Source of the DNA: Streptomyces marokkonensis
GTDB taxonomy: Bacteria; Actinomycetota; Actinomycetes; Streptomycetales; Streptomycetaceae
DNA: 64,000 bases
Assembly (NCBI RefSeq): GCF_008312835.1
Contig: NZ_VSKS01000004.1
Span: 1 to 64,000, forward strand
Direction of reading: 5' to 3'
The translations under genes and the position numbers were made by a program. Numbering within the stretch: the first letter of the stretch is position 1; each line of letters begins with the position of its first letter. This document shows positions 16,984-26,164 of the stretch, piece by piece. The notes beneath the pieces are model-generated. The model was not told the origin of the DNA. It did not search any database and saw only the letters and a list, made by a program, of their open reading frames with translations.

Positions 16984-18783
16984 GTGACTACCACCGCCAG
17001 CTCCGCGTCCCACTCGCACCACCTGTCCCCGGCGTTTCCCGGGCGCGCCCCCTGGGGTACCGCCGGCAAGCTGCGCGCCTGGCAGCAGGGGGCGATGGAC
17101 AAGTACATCCAGGCCCAGCCCCGTGACTTCCTGGCGGTGGCCACGCCCGGCGCCGGCAAGACGACCTTCGCGCTGACGCTGGCGTCCTGGCTGCTGCACC
17201 ACCACGTCGTGCAGCAGGTGACGGTCGTCGCGCCCACCGAGCACCTGAAGAAGCAGTGGGCGGAGGCCGCCGCGCGGATAGGCATCAAGCTCGACCCGGA
17301 GTACAGCGCGGGCCCGCTCGGCAAGGACTACGACGGCGTCGCCGTGACGTACGCCGGTGTCGGCGTGCGCCCCATGCTGCACCGCAACCGTGTCGAGCAG
17401 CGCAAGACCCTCGTCATCCTCGACGAGATCCACCACGCCGGTGACTCCAAGTCCTGGGGCGAGGCCTGCCTGGAGGCGTTCGAGCCGGCCACGCGACGGC
17501 TCGCGCTGACCGGTACGCCGTTCCGGTCCGACACCAACCCCATTCCCTTCGTGACGTACGAAGAGGGCGACGACGGCATCCGGCGGTCGTCCGCCGACTA
17601 CACCTACGGGTACGGCTCCGCCCTCGCCGACCACGTCGTCCGTCCCGTCATCTTCATGTCGTACAGCGGCAACATGCGCTGGCGCACCAAGGCCGGCGAC
17701 GAGATCGCCGCCCGCCTCGGCGAGCCCATGACCAAGGACGCCGTCAGCCAGGCCTGGCGCACCGCGCTCGACCCGCGCGGCGAGTGGATGCCGGCCGTGC
17801 TGCGCGCCGCCGACCAGCGGCTCACCGAGGTCCGCAAGGCCATCCCGGACGCCGGCGCCCTCGTCATCGCCTCCGACCAGGAGTCCGCCCGCGCCTACGC
17901 CAAGCTGATCCGCGACATCACCGGCCACAAGGCCACCCTCGTGCTGTCCGACGACACCGGCGCCTCCAAGCGGATCGACGAGTTCAGCTCCGGCGACGAC
18001 CGATGGATGGTCGCCGTGCGCATGGTGTCCGAGGGCGTCGACGTACCGCGCCTCGCGGTCGGCGTGTACGCCACCACCATCTCCACCCCGCTGTTCTTCG
18101 CCCAGGCCGTCGGCCGTTTCGTGCGGTCCCGGCGGCGCGGCGAGACCGCGTCCGTGTTCCTGCCGACCATCCCGGACCTGCTCGGCTTCGCAGGCGAGAT
18201 GGAGCGCGAGCGCGACCACGTCCTCGACAAGCCCAAGAAGGAGGGCGAGGAGGACCCGTACGCCGAGTCCGAGAAGGAGATGGAGGAGGCGAACCGGGAG
18301 CAGGACGAGGACACCGGCGAGCAGGACATGCTGCCCTTCGAGGCGCTGGAGTCCGACGCCGTCTTCGACCGGGTGACGTACAACGGCGCCGAGTTCGGCA
18401 TGCAGGCGCACCCCGGCAGCGACGAGGAGCAGGACTACCTCGGCATCCCGGGACTCCTCGAACCCGACCAGGTGCAGCTGCTGCTCCAGAAGCGGCAGGC
18501 CCGGCAGATCGCGCACAGCCGGAAGAAGCCGGCCGAGGAGGCCGACCTGCTCGAACTGCCCGCCGAGCGGCGACCTGTGGTCTCCCACAAGGAGATGATG
18601 GAGCTGCGCAAGCGGCTCAACAGCCTGGTCGGCGCGTACGTCCACCAGAGCGGCAAGCCGCACGGCGTCATCCACACCGAGCTGCGCCGGGTCTGCGGCG
18701 GCCCGCCCTCGGCGGAGGCCACGGCGGGACAGCTGCGCCAGCGGATCGAGAAGGTACAGGAGTGGGCCACGCGCATGCGGTGA
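16984..18783 (+). CDS. DEAD/DEAH-box superfamily 2 helicase
   Basis: A 599-residue ATPase of the XPB/UvrB-like SF2 group. Walker A is ATPGAGKTT (residues 53-61), motif II is DEIHH (147-151), motif III LTGTPF. The second RecA domain has VRMVSEGVDVPRLAVGVYAT and QAVGRFVRS (motifs V and VI). An acidic Glu/Asp-rich linker (about residues 415-445) leads to a C-terminal region of unclear fold. DNA or RNA substrate is not evident. GTG 16984 is preceded by GGAG only 3 nt away, so spacing is tight; no better in-frame start is seen. A stand-alone gene, widely conserved in Streptomyces as I recall. Confidence 0.88.
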   Translation: MTTTASSASHSHHLSPAFPGRAPWGTAGKLRAWQQGAMDKYIQAQPRDFLAVATPGAGKTTFALTLASWLLHHHVVQQVTVVAPTEHLKKQWAEAAARIGIKLDPEYSAGPLGKDYDGVAVTYAGVGVRPMLHRNRVEQRKTLVILDEIHHAGDSKSWGEACLEAFEPATRRLALTGTPFRSDTNPIPFVTYEEGDDGIRRSSADYTYGYGSALADHVVRPVIFMSYSGNMRWRTKAGDEIAARLGEPMTKDAVSQAWRTALDPRGEWMPAVLRAADQRLTEVRKAIPDAGALVIASDQESARAYAKLIRDITGHKATLVLSDDTGASKRIDEFSSGDDRWMVAVRMVSEGVDVPRLAVGVYATTISTPLFFAQAVGRFVRSRRRGETASVFLPTIPDLLGFAGEMERERDHVLDKPKKEGEEDPYAESEKEMEEANREQDEDTGEQDMLPFEALESDAVFDRVTYNGAEFGMQAHPGSDEEQDYLGIPGLLEPDQVQLLLQKRQARQIAHSRKKPAEEADLLELPAERRPVVSHKEMMELRKRLNSLVGAYVHQSGKPHGVIHTELRRVCGGPPSAEATAGQLRQRIEKVQEWATRMR

Positions 18784-19060
18784 CCCCGGGTGCGCGTATG
18801 GGGACAAACAGAACCACTTCCCTGTGAGAGTGCCCGGATTCTGGACGGAGCCTTCCGCTCACCGAACCGGCTCAACTACTGTCCCGCTACGCACACGCCC
18901 CGTGGCAGCGCCGCCGCGGAGCGCAGCCGTGAAGCGACTGTGCCCGGGACACCGCCGGGCCGCCGGCCGATCGGCGGCCTCTGAGGCGCGTGACCGACGG
19001 GACTCGGTGACGCATCCGCCGTGAGGGGGCCGTCGACCTCACCACTAAGGAGTGGGCGTC
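18784..19060. other. intergenic region before the IclR gene
   Basis: About 280 bp. TACTGT around 18886 resembles a -10 box, well upstream of the start codon. A GC-rich stem-forming stretch (GCCGGGCCGCCGGCCGATCGGC, shortened here to its pattern) lies near 18955-18975. AAGGAG (19047-19052) is the SD of the next gene. No ORF or RNA gene convinces. Confidence 0.3.
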
Positions 19061-19702
19061 GTGACCGCGGAGACCTCTCAGACGCTCGACAGGGGACTAC
19101 GTGTCCTCAAGCTGCTCGCCGACACGGACCACGGGCTGACCGTCACCGAGCTTTCCCACAAACTGGGCGTGAACCGGACCGTCGTGTACCGGTTGCTCGC
19201 CACACTGGAACAGCACGCCCTCGTACGCCGTGATCTGGGCGGACGGGCCCGGGTCGGGCTCGGTGTGCTCAGGCTGGGGCGGCAGGTGCATCCCCTGGTG
19301 CGGGAAGCGGCCATGCCTGCGCTGCGGTCGCTCGCGGAGGACATCGGCGCGACCGCGCACCTGACGCTGGTGGACGGGGCGGAGGCGCTGGCCGTGGCCG
19401 TGGTGGAACCGTCGTGGACGGATTACCACGTGGCGTACCGGGCCGGCTTCCGGCATCCGCTGGACCGGGGGGCCGCGGGGAAGGCGATCCTGTCCGCCCG
19501 GCAGCAGGGGGCGGGGGAGCCGGGCTACACGCTGACGCACGGGGAACTGGAGGCGGGGGCCTGCGGGGCGGCCGCGCCGCTGCTGGGGGTGACGGGCGTC
19601 GAGGGCAGCGTGGGGGTCGTCATGCTGGCGGACGTGGTGCCCGAGCGGGTGGGCGCGCGGGTGATGGACGCGGCGCGTGAGGTCGCCGAGGCGCTGCGCT
19701 GA
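19061..19702 (+). CDS. IclR-family transcriptional regulator
   Basis: A 213-residue regulator. Residues ~5-70 form the winged helix: TLDRGLRVLKLLADTDHGLTV, TELSHKLGVNRTVVYRLLATLEQHALV. The C-terminal domain (LRSLAEDIGATAHLTLVDG ... HPLDRGAAGKAIL) is the IclR effector-binding fold, but it is shorter than the ~250 residues usual for the family. AAGGAG lies 8 nt before GTG 19061, so this is preferred to GTG 19052. The last six codons and stop are tandemly duplicated just downstream. Target genes are unknown; the neighbours give no clear clue. Confidence 0.87.
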   Translation: MTAETSQTLDRGLRVLKLLADTDHGLTVTELSHKLGVNRTVVYRLLATLEQHALVRRDLGGRARVGLGVLRLGRQVHPLVREAAMPALRSLAEDIGATAHLTLVDGAEALAVAVVEPSWTDYHVAYRAGFRHPLDRGAAGKAILSARQQGAGEPGYTLTHGELEAGACGAAAPLLGVTGVEGSVGVVMLADVVPERVGARVMDAAREVAEALR

Positions 19703-19727
19703 TCCCGCCGAGGCGCTGCGCTGACCC
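19684..19727. repeat. 22-bp tandem duplication over the IclR stop codon
   Basis: CGCCGAGGCGCTGCGCTGA plus three bases occurs at 19684-19705 and again at 19706-19727 with one mismatch. The first copy holds the last codons and TGA of the IclR gene; the second copy is untranslated. Confidence 0.85.
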
Positions 19728-19831
19728 CGCCCACCCGCGGGCGGTCGTGCCGCCCCGGGGACACCTCCCGGGCCGTTCGGGCACCGGGAGAGGCACGGCT
19801 GCCCGCGGCGGCGGCAGGTTAGATTGGCCCC

Positions 19832-20623
19832 GTGCTCTCTCGCCTCACGCGTCCCCAGAAAGTGGCCGGCCTCGCCGTGCCCGTAGCGGCCCTGCTGGCC
19901 ACCGCAGGCCTCGCGCCGCTGCCCTTCTCCGTGGCGCAGCCTGGGATGACGGCCGACGTGCTCGGTGAGAACAAGGGGGAGCAGGTCATCACGATCTCCG
20001 GCGCACCCGTGCGGGAGACCAGCGGGCAGTTGCGGATGACGACCATCGAGGCCACCTCCCCGGACACCCGCGTCGACCTCCCGGACGTGATCGACAGCTG
20101 GTTCAGCACCGACCGGGCGGTCATGCCCCGTGACTCGGTCTACCCCAGCGGCGACAGCGTCACGGAGATCGAGCAGTACAACCGCGAGCAGATGGAGGCG
20201 TCCCAGGACGAGGCGACCCGGGCGGCGCTGAACTACCTGGACCGTGAGGACGACGGCATCGAGGTCACCCTCGAGCTCGCCGACGTCGGCGGCCCCAGCG
20301 CGGGTCTGCTGTTCTCCCTGGGGATCGTCGACAAGCTGAACGGCGACGGCAGCGGCGGCGACCTCACCGGCGGCCGGGTCGTCGCCGGCACCGGCACGAT
20401 CGACGAGGACGGCACCGTCGGCCCCGTCGGCGGCGTGCCGCTGAAGACGCAGGCGGCCAAGCGGGACGGCGCCACCGTCTTCCTGGTCCCGAGGGACGAG
20501 TGCTCCGACGCCCGGGCGGAACTGCCGAAGGGCCTGCGCCTGATCCCGGTCACCACCCTCAAGGGCGCCGTCGACGCGCTGGTCGCCCTGGAGAAGGGCA
20601 CCGGCAAGGTCCCCGCCTGCTAG
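19832..20623 (+). CDS. membrane-anchored Lon-like (S16) serine protease
   Basis: A 263-residue protein with one N-terminal membrane segment (VAGLAVPVAALLATAGLAPLPF), so the rest would be outside the cytoplasm. The C-terminal domain is Lon-like: GGPSAGLLFSLGIVD gives the catalytic Ser156, and VGPVGGVPLKTQAAKRDGA gives Lys205, the Ser-Lys dyad partner. VFLVPRDEC follows as in Lon. The middle part (VITISGAPV ... TTIEATSPD) resembles the YlbL family, though the PDZ domain of longer homologues is not seen and length is short. GTG 19832 sits 6 nt after TAGATT and has no SD, so a leaderless mRNA is likely. It converges with the osmolyte operon; the two stops overlap by 2 bp. Confidence 0.85.
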   Translation: MLSRLTRPQKVAGLAVPVAALLATAGLAPLPFSVAQPGMTADVLGENKGEQVITISGAPVRETSGQLRMTTIEATSPDTRVDLPDVIDSWFSTDRAVMPRDSVYPSGDSVTEIEQYNREQMEASQDEATRAALNYLDREDDGIEVTLELADVGGPSAGLLFSLGIVDKLNGDGSGGDLTGGRVVAGTGTIDEDGTVGPVGGVPLKTQAAKRDGATVFLVPRDECSDARAELPKGLRLIPVTTLKGAVDALVALEKGTGKVPAC

Positions 20624-21582
20624 TTCTCCTTGACGAACCCTTCCCGCACCATCCAGTCCAGCGCCACCTGGTGCGGGTCCTCCCCGTCGACGTCCACCTT
20701 GGCGTTCAGGGTCTGCGCCACGTCGTTGTCCAGCTTCGCCGTCACCGGGGCGAGGACGCCGGCGATGGCCGGCCACTCCTCGAACGTGTCGGAGTTGACC
20801 GTCGGCGCCGCGTTGTAGTTGGGGAAGAACTTCTTGTCGTCCTCCATCACCACCAGGTTCATGGACTTGATGCGCCCGTCGGTGGTGAAGACCTCGCCGT
20901 AGGTGCAGGCGCCCTTGGCCGTCTGGGTGTAGATGATCCCGGTGTCCATCTGCGTGACGTTGCGCGCCGGGATGTTCATGCCGTACGCCCGTTCCATGCC
21001 CGGCAGCCCGTCCGCGCGGTTGGCGAACTCGCCCTCCACGCACAGCGTCACCGCGCGGGGGTCGGACTGTGCCAGCGCGGCCACGTCGGTGAGGGTCCGC
21101 GTGCCGTACTTCTCGTAGTTCTCCTGGTTCATGGCGAGGGCGTAGGTGTTGTTCAGCTCCGACGGCTCCAGCCAGACCACCCCGTTCCCGACGTCCGCGT
21201 CCCGCACCGCCTCCCACTGCTCGCGCGGATCGGGGATCGGCTTGCTGTTGCCCTGGTAGGTGATCCACGCCGTGCCCGTGTACTCGAACCCGGCGTCCGC
21301 CTCACCCTTGACGACGGCCTCCCGCGAGCCGACCGAGCCCTGGATGCCGGTCCGGTCGACGACCTCCGCCCCGGCCGCCTGGAAGGCGATGCCCATGATC
21401 GCCCCGAGGATCAGCTGCTCGGTGAACTCCTTCGAGGTGACGGTGAGTTTCGCGCCCTCCAGCGGCCTGCCCCTGCCGATGGAGCCCGGCTCCACGTCGT
21501 CGACCATGGGGGAGCCGCTGGTCAGACCGCAGCCGGAGGCCGCCAGCAGGGCCCCGGCCAGGAACAGGCGGACGCGTCTCAT
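20620..21582 (-). CDS. glycine betaine/choline-type ABC substrate-binding lipoprotein (OpuCC/ProX-like)
   Basis: A 320-residue lipoprotein; the signal peptide ends LAASGC with lipidated Cys18. The mature part is an OpuAC domain: LTVTSKEFTEQLILGAIMG, ADAGFEYTGTAWITY, LNNTYALAMNQE, and GIIYTQTAKGACTYGEVFTTDGRI. These match receptors for quaternary ammonium osmolytes. ATG 21582 overlaps the stop of the upstream permease (ATGA). It is the last gene of a four-gene operon and converges with the Lon-like protease gene. Which compound is bound cannot be read with certainty. Confidence 0.92.
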   Translation of the reverse strand: MRRVRLFLAGALLAASGCGLTSGSPMVDDVEPGSIGRGRPLEGAKLTVTSKEFTEQLILGAIMGIAFQAAGAEVVDRTGIQGSVGSREAVVKGEADAGFEYTGTAWITYQGNSKPIPDPREQWEAVRDADVGNGVVWLEPSELNNTYALAMNQENYEKYGTRTLTDVAALAQSDPRAVTLCVEGEFANRADGLPGMERAYGMNIPARNVTQMDTGIIYTQTAKGACTYGEVFTTDGRIKSMNLVVMEDDKKFFPNYNAAPTVNSDTFEEWPAIAGVLAPVTAKLDNDVAQTLNAKVDVDGEDPHQVALDWMVREGFVKEN

Positions 21583-22442
21583 CGGCCCGCCTCCAGACCC
21601 CGCGGCCGCAGCAGCAGCTCCGCCAGGGAGGCCAGCCAGTCCACCAGCAGGGCGAGCGCGACGGTGAGGATCGAGCCCACCATCAGCACCGGCATCCGCT
21701 GGCTGGTGATCCCGGTGGTGATCAGTACGCCCAGCCCGCCGCCGCCGCCGAAGGTCGCGAGCGTCGCCGTGCCGACGTTCAGGACGAGCGCCGTCCGCAC
21801 GCCGGCGAGGATGAGGGGAACGGCCAGCGGCAGCTCCACCCGGGTGAGCACCCCCAGCGGGGACATGCCGATGCCGCGCGCCGCCTCCAGCAGCGTCGGG
21901 TCGTTGGCCTTCAGACCGGCGATGGTGTTGGACAGCACCGGCAGCACCGCGTAGGCGATGATGCCGACCAGCGCGGCCCTGCGGCCGATGCCCAGCCAGA
22001 TCACCAGCAGCGCCAGCAGACCGATCGCCGGGGTGGCCTGGCCCATGTTGGCGAACGCCATCGCGGCCGGGCTCGCCCTGCGGAACATGCGGCGGGTCAG
22101 CAGGATGCCCAGCGGGATCGCGATGATCAGCACGAAGAACGTCGAGATCGCGGTGAGCTCGATGTGCTGCCACAGCGCCTTCGACACCCGCCCGTCCGAC
22201 AGCGCGTTGCGGGTGAGCGCGTCGAGCTCCGCCTGCTCGAACCACAGCCAGGTCGACAGCAGCACGGCGACCAGCAGCGCCGGCAGGAACGTGAGCTTCT
22301 GCCAGCTCATCCGGGGGCGCCGGGCGGCCGTGGGCGGGGGAGCGCCCTCCGCCTCGTCCGACTGCCCGCCGCCCTCGTCCCGGAAGGCGAGCCCCTTCAC
22401 CTCGTGCTCGCCCTCGGGCCGCCGCCCGGAAGAGGTCCTCAC
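21579..22442 (-). CDS. osmolyte ABC transporter permease
   Basis: A 287-residue permease with a ~45-residue hydrophilic N-terminus and then six membrane helices starting at KLTFLPALLVAVLLSTWLWF. The OpuC/ProW-type core is clear: PLGILLTRRMFRRASPAAMAFANMGQATPAIGLLALLV and the EAA loop LLEAARGIGMSPLGVLTRVELPLA. GTG 22442 overlaps the ATPase stop (GTGA); the internal ATG at MSWQKLTF is a possible alternative that would drop the hydrophilic part. The operon has two permeases, as in OpuB/OpuC systems. Confidence 0.92.
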   Translation of the reverse strand: MRTSSGRRPEGEHEVKGLAFRDEGGGQSDEAEGAPPPTAARRPRMSWQKLTFLPALLVAVLLSTWLWFEQAELDALTRNALSDGRVSKALWQHIELTAISTFFVLIIAIPLGILLTRRMFRRASPAAMAFANMGQATPAIGLLALLVIWLGIGRRAALVGIIAYAVLPVLSNTIAGLKANDPTLLEAARGIGMSPLGVLTRVELPLAVPLILAGVRTALVLNVGTATLATFGGGGGLGVLITTGITSQRMPVLMVGSILTVALALLVDWLASLAELLLRPRGLEAGR

Positions 22443-23713
22443 GCCTTCGCCTCCCCGCCGAAGCCCTCCTGCTCCGCCTGGGTCTGCGCGGCCCGCTGCT
22501 CCTGGAGGTCGGCCTGCGCGCCCCTCGCCTCCAGCCGGTCCGCCTCCAGCAGCTCGTGCACGGAGTTCATCAGCGTCTCCACGTCCACGACACCCTCGTA
22601 CGCGCCGCGCCGGCCGGTGACCGCCACCCGGCCGGTGTTGTCGGTGAGCACCGCCTCCAGCGCGTCCCGCAGGGTCGCGTCCCGGGTCACCGTGTCGTGC
22701 ACCAGCGTGCCCGCGCGGGCCAGCGATCCCTTGGCGCGCATCATGTCGCCGCGCCGGAGCCACTTGTAGGGGCGGCCCCGCTTGTCGAGCAGCAGGACCT
22801 CGTTGGTGCCGCCGGAGCGCAGCTTGTTGAAGATGTGCTGGAGCGGGTCGTCGACGTTCACCGTGGGATAGTCGGTGATCCCCACGTCCCGCACCCGGGT
22901 GAGGTTGAGCCGCTTCAGGGCCGCCCCGGCGCCGACGAAGCCCGACACGAAGTCGTCGGCCGGGTTGGTGAGGATCGCCTCCGGGGTGTCGAACTGGGCG
23001 ATGTGGGAGCGTTCGCGCAGCACCGCGATCCGGTCGCCGATCTTGATCGCCTCGTCGAAGTCGTGGGTGACGAACACGATCGTCTTGTGCAGCTCCCGCT
23101 GGAGCCGGATCAGCTCGTCCTGGAGGTGGTCCCGGGTGATCGGGTCGACCGCGCCGAACGGCTCGTCCATCAGCAGCACCGGCGGGTCCGCCGCGAGCGC
23201 CCGCGCCACACCCACCCGCTGCTGCTGGCCGCCGGACAGCTGACGCGGATAGCGGCCGTGGAACTCGCCCGGGTCGAGACCGACCAGGTCCAGCATCTCC
23301 TCCACCCGCGCCCGTACCCGGGCCGCCGGCCAGCGCAGCATCTTCGGCACCAGAGCGATGTTCTGCGCGACCGTCATGTGCGGGAACAGCCCGCTCGCCT
23401 GGATCGCGTACCCGATCGTGCGGCGCAGCCGCACCGGGTCCATGTCGGTGACGTCGTCGCCGCCGATGCGGATCCGGCCGCCCGTCGGTTCGATCAACCG
23501 GTTGATCATCTTCAGGAGGGTGGACTTCCCGCACCCCGACGGGCCGACGAGGATCACGGTCTCGCCCGCCCCGATGTCCAGGGTGACGCTGTCCACGGCC
23601 GGCAGCGCACTGCCCGGGTACCGCTTGGTCAGGCCCTCCAGCTCGATGGTCGCCCCGACCGACCGGGACTCGGTCCCGGGCGTCTCGGAATCAGGCACGG
23701 ACGGCTCAGGCAC
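22439..23713 (-). CDS. osmolyte ABC transporter ATPase with tandem CBS domains
   Basis: A 424-residue ATPase of the OpuCA/ProV family. Walker A is GPSGCGKST, the signature is LSGGQQQRVGVARAL, Walker B is VLLMDEPFGAVD, and the H-loop VTHDFDEA. The C-terminal ~120 residues form two CBS motifs (VGITDYPTVNVDDPLQHIF..., LVHDTVTRDATLRDALEAVL...), which in OpuA sense ionic strength or c-di-AMP. A Gln/Glu/Ala-rich tail ends the protein. GTG 23713 overlaps the first permease by 8 bp; GTG 23698 is an alternative. Confidence 0.94.
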   Translation of the reverse strand: MPEPSVPDSETPGTESRSVGATIELEGLTKRYPGSALPAVDSVTLDIGAGETVILVGPSGCGKSTLLKMINRLIEPTGGRIRIGGDDVTDMDPVRLRRTIGYAIQASGLFPHMTVAQNIALVPKMLRWPAARVRARVEEMLDLVGLDPGEFHGRYPRQLSGGQQQRVGVARALAADPPVLLMDEPFGAVDPITRDHLQDELIRLQRELHKTIVFVTHDFDEAIKIGDRIAVLRERSHIAQFDTPEAILTNPADDFVSGFVGAGAALKRLNLTRVRDVGITDYPTVNVDDPLQHIFNKLRSGGTNEVLLLDKRGRPYKWLRRGDMMRAKGSLARAGTLVHDTVTRDATLRDALEAVLTDNTGRVAVTGRRGAYEGVVDVETLMNSVHELLEADRLEARGAQADLQEQRAAQTQAEQEGFGGEAKA

Positions 23714-24353
23714 GGATCCCCCTGGGAATGGTCAGCCGCCCGATCAGGACGTACGCGGCGTCGAACAGCAGGGCGAGGACGATGATCCCGAGGGTGCCCG
23801 CGAGCACCTGGTTCAGCGCGTTCTTGCTGCCCAGCGAGGCGATCCCGCGGAAGATCAGGTTGCCCAGGCCGGGACCGGAGGCGTACGCGGCGATGGCGGC
23901 GATGCCCATCAGCATCTGCGTGGAGACCCGGATCCCGGTCAGGATCGGCGGCCAGGCCAGCGGCAGCTCCACCCGCGCCAGCCGGGCCGGGCGCGACATG
24001 CCGATCCCCATGGCCGCGTCCACCAGCGACGGATCGACCCCGCGCAGGCCCACGATCGAGTTCCGCACGATCGGCAGCAGCCCGTACAGCGTCAGCGCGA
24101 TCACCGTCGGCGGCACCCCGAGCCCCACGACGGGGATCAGCAGACCGATCATGGCCAGCGCCGGGATGGTCAGCAGGGTGGCGGTCGCGGTCGTGGCGAG
24201 GTTGCCCGCCCACTCGCTGCGGTAGGTGACCACGCCGATCAGCACGCCGAGCACGGTCGCCACCACCATGCACTGGAACACGACGCTGGCGTGCTGGTAG
24301 GCGTCGATGAGCAGTTGCTGATGCCGGCTCTCCAGGTACTCCCAGAAGTTCAC
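23706..24353 (-). CDS. osmolyte ABC transporter permease, first gene of operon
   Basis: A 215-residue permease, the length of OpuBB/OpuCB-type subunits. About five to six hydrophobic segments, with VVATVLGVLIGVVTYRSEWAGNLATTATATLLTIPALAMIGLLIPV and the EAA loop SLVDAAMGIGMSRPARLARVELPLA. GTG 24353 follows GGGGTGAG. The Lrp gene ends 30 bp upstream on the same strand, so read-through from that promoter is possible and no strong promoter was recognised in the gap. Confidence 0.92.
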   Translation of the reverse strand: MNFWEYLESRHQQLLIDAYQHASVVFQCMVVATVLGVLIGVVTYRSEWAGNLATTATATLLTIPALAMIGLLIPVVGLGVPPTVIALTLYGLLPIVRNSIVGLRGVDPSLVDAAMGIGMSRPARLARVELPLAWPPILTGIRVSTQMLMGIAAIAAYASGPGLGNLIFRGIASLGSKNALNQVLAGTLGIIVLALLFDAAYVLIGRLTIPRGIRA

Positions 24354-24383
24354 ATCCGCTCACCCCAGCTCGGCCAGGTCGGG

Positions 24384-24854
24384 TCAGTCGCCGAGCGCCG
24401 CCTGCTCCACCAGCGGGATGATCCGCAGCGGAACGGGGTTCTCCATGACGATCGCCGTGGACGCCCGGACGATGCCATCAAAACCGACGACGCGGTCGAT
24501 CACCCGTTGAAGATCGGCGTTGGAGCGTGCCACCAGCCGGCACATCATGTCCCCGGTGCCGGTGGTGGTGTGCAGCTCCAGCACCTCAGGGACGGTCGCC
24601 AAGTGGGCCCGTACGTCGGCTCCTTGCCCCTGCCGGATCTGCAGCGTGGCGAACGCGGTGACGGGGTAGCCGAGGGCCGCCGGATCCACCTCGGGACCGA
24701 ATCCGCGGATGACTCCGTTCGACTGAAGCCGGTCCAGCCGGGCCTGCACGGTCCCGCGCGCCACGCCGAGCCGCCGGGACATCTCCAGCACCCCGATCCG
24801 CGGCTCCCGCGCCAGCAGCACGATGATCCGCCCGTCCAGATGATCGATCGCCAT
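24384..24854 (-). CDS. Lrp/AsnC-family regulator divergent from hppD
   Basis: A 156-residue regulator. The N-terminal helix-turn-helix reads LDGRIIVLLAREPRIGVLEMSRRLGVARGTVQARLDRLQSNGVI, and the RAM ligand-binding domain includes VPEVLELHTTTGTGDMMCRLVARS. GGGAGGGG lies 6 nt before ATG 24854, which fixes the start; a longer open frame upstream is not used. It is divergent from the 4-hydroxyphenylpyruvate dioxygenase gene across a 122-bp gap. In S. coelicolor I recall an equivalent neighbour (HpdR) acting on that gene. Control of tyrosine catabolism is therefore the likely role, by context. Confidence 0.93.
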   Translation of the reverse strand: MAIDHLDGRIIVLLAREPRIGVLEMSRRLGVARGTVQARLDRLQSNGVIRGFGPEVDPAALGYPVTAFATLQIRQGQGADVRAHLATVPEVLELHTTTGTGDMMCRLVARSNADLQRVIDRVVGFDGIVRASTAIVMENPVPLRIIPLVEQAALGD

Positions 24855-24913
24855 ACCGGCCCCTCCCGTGGTCATCCTGTACAGAGAGCCCGCGGTTGCA
24901 GGCATTCGACTGA

Positions 24914-26125
<1,212 letters not shown>

Positions 26126-26164
26126 CACCACCGCGAGCGCCGGGCCGCGCGGCGCACCCCCGGT

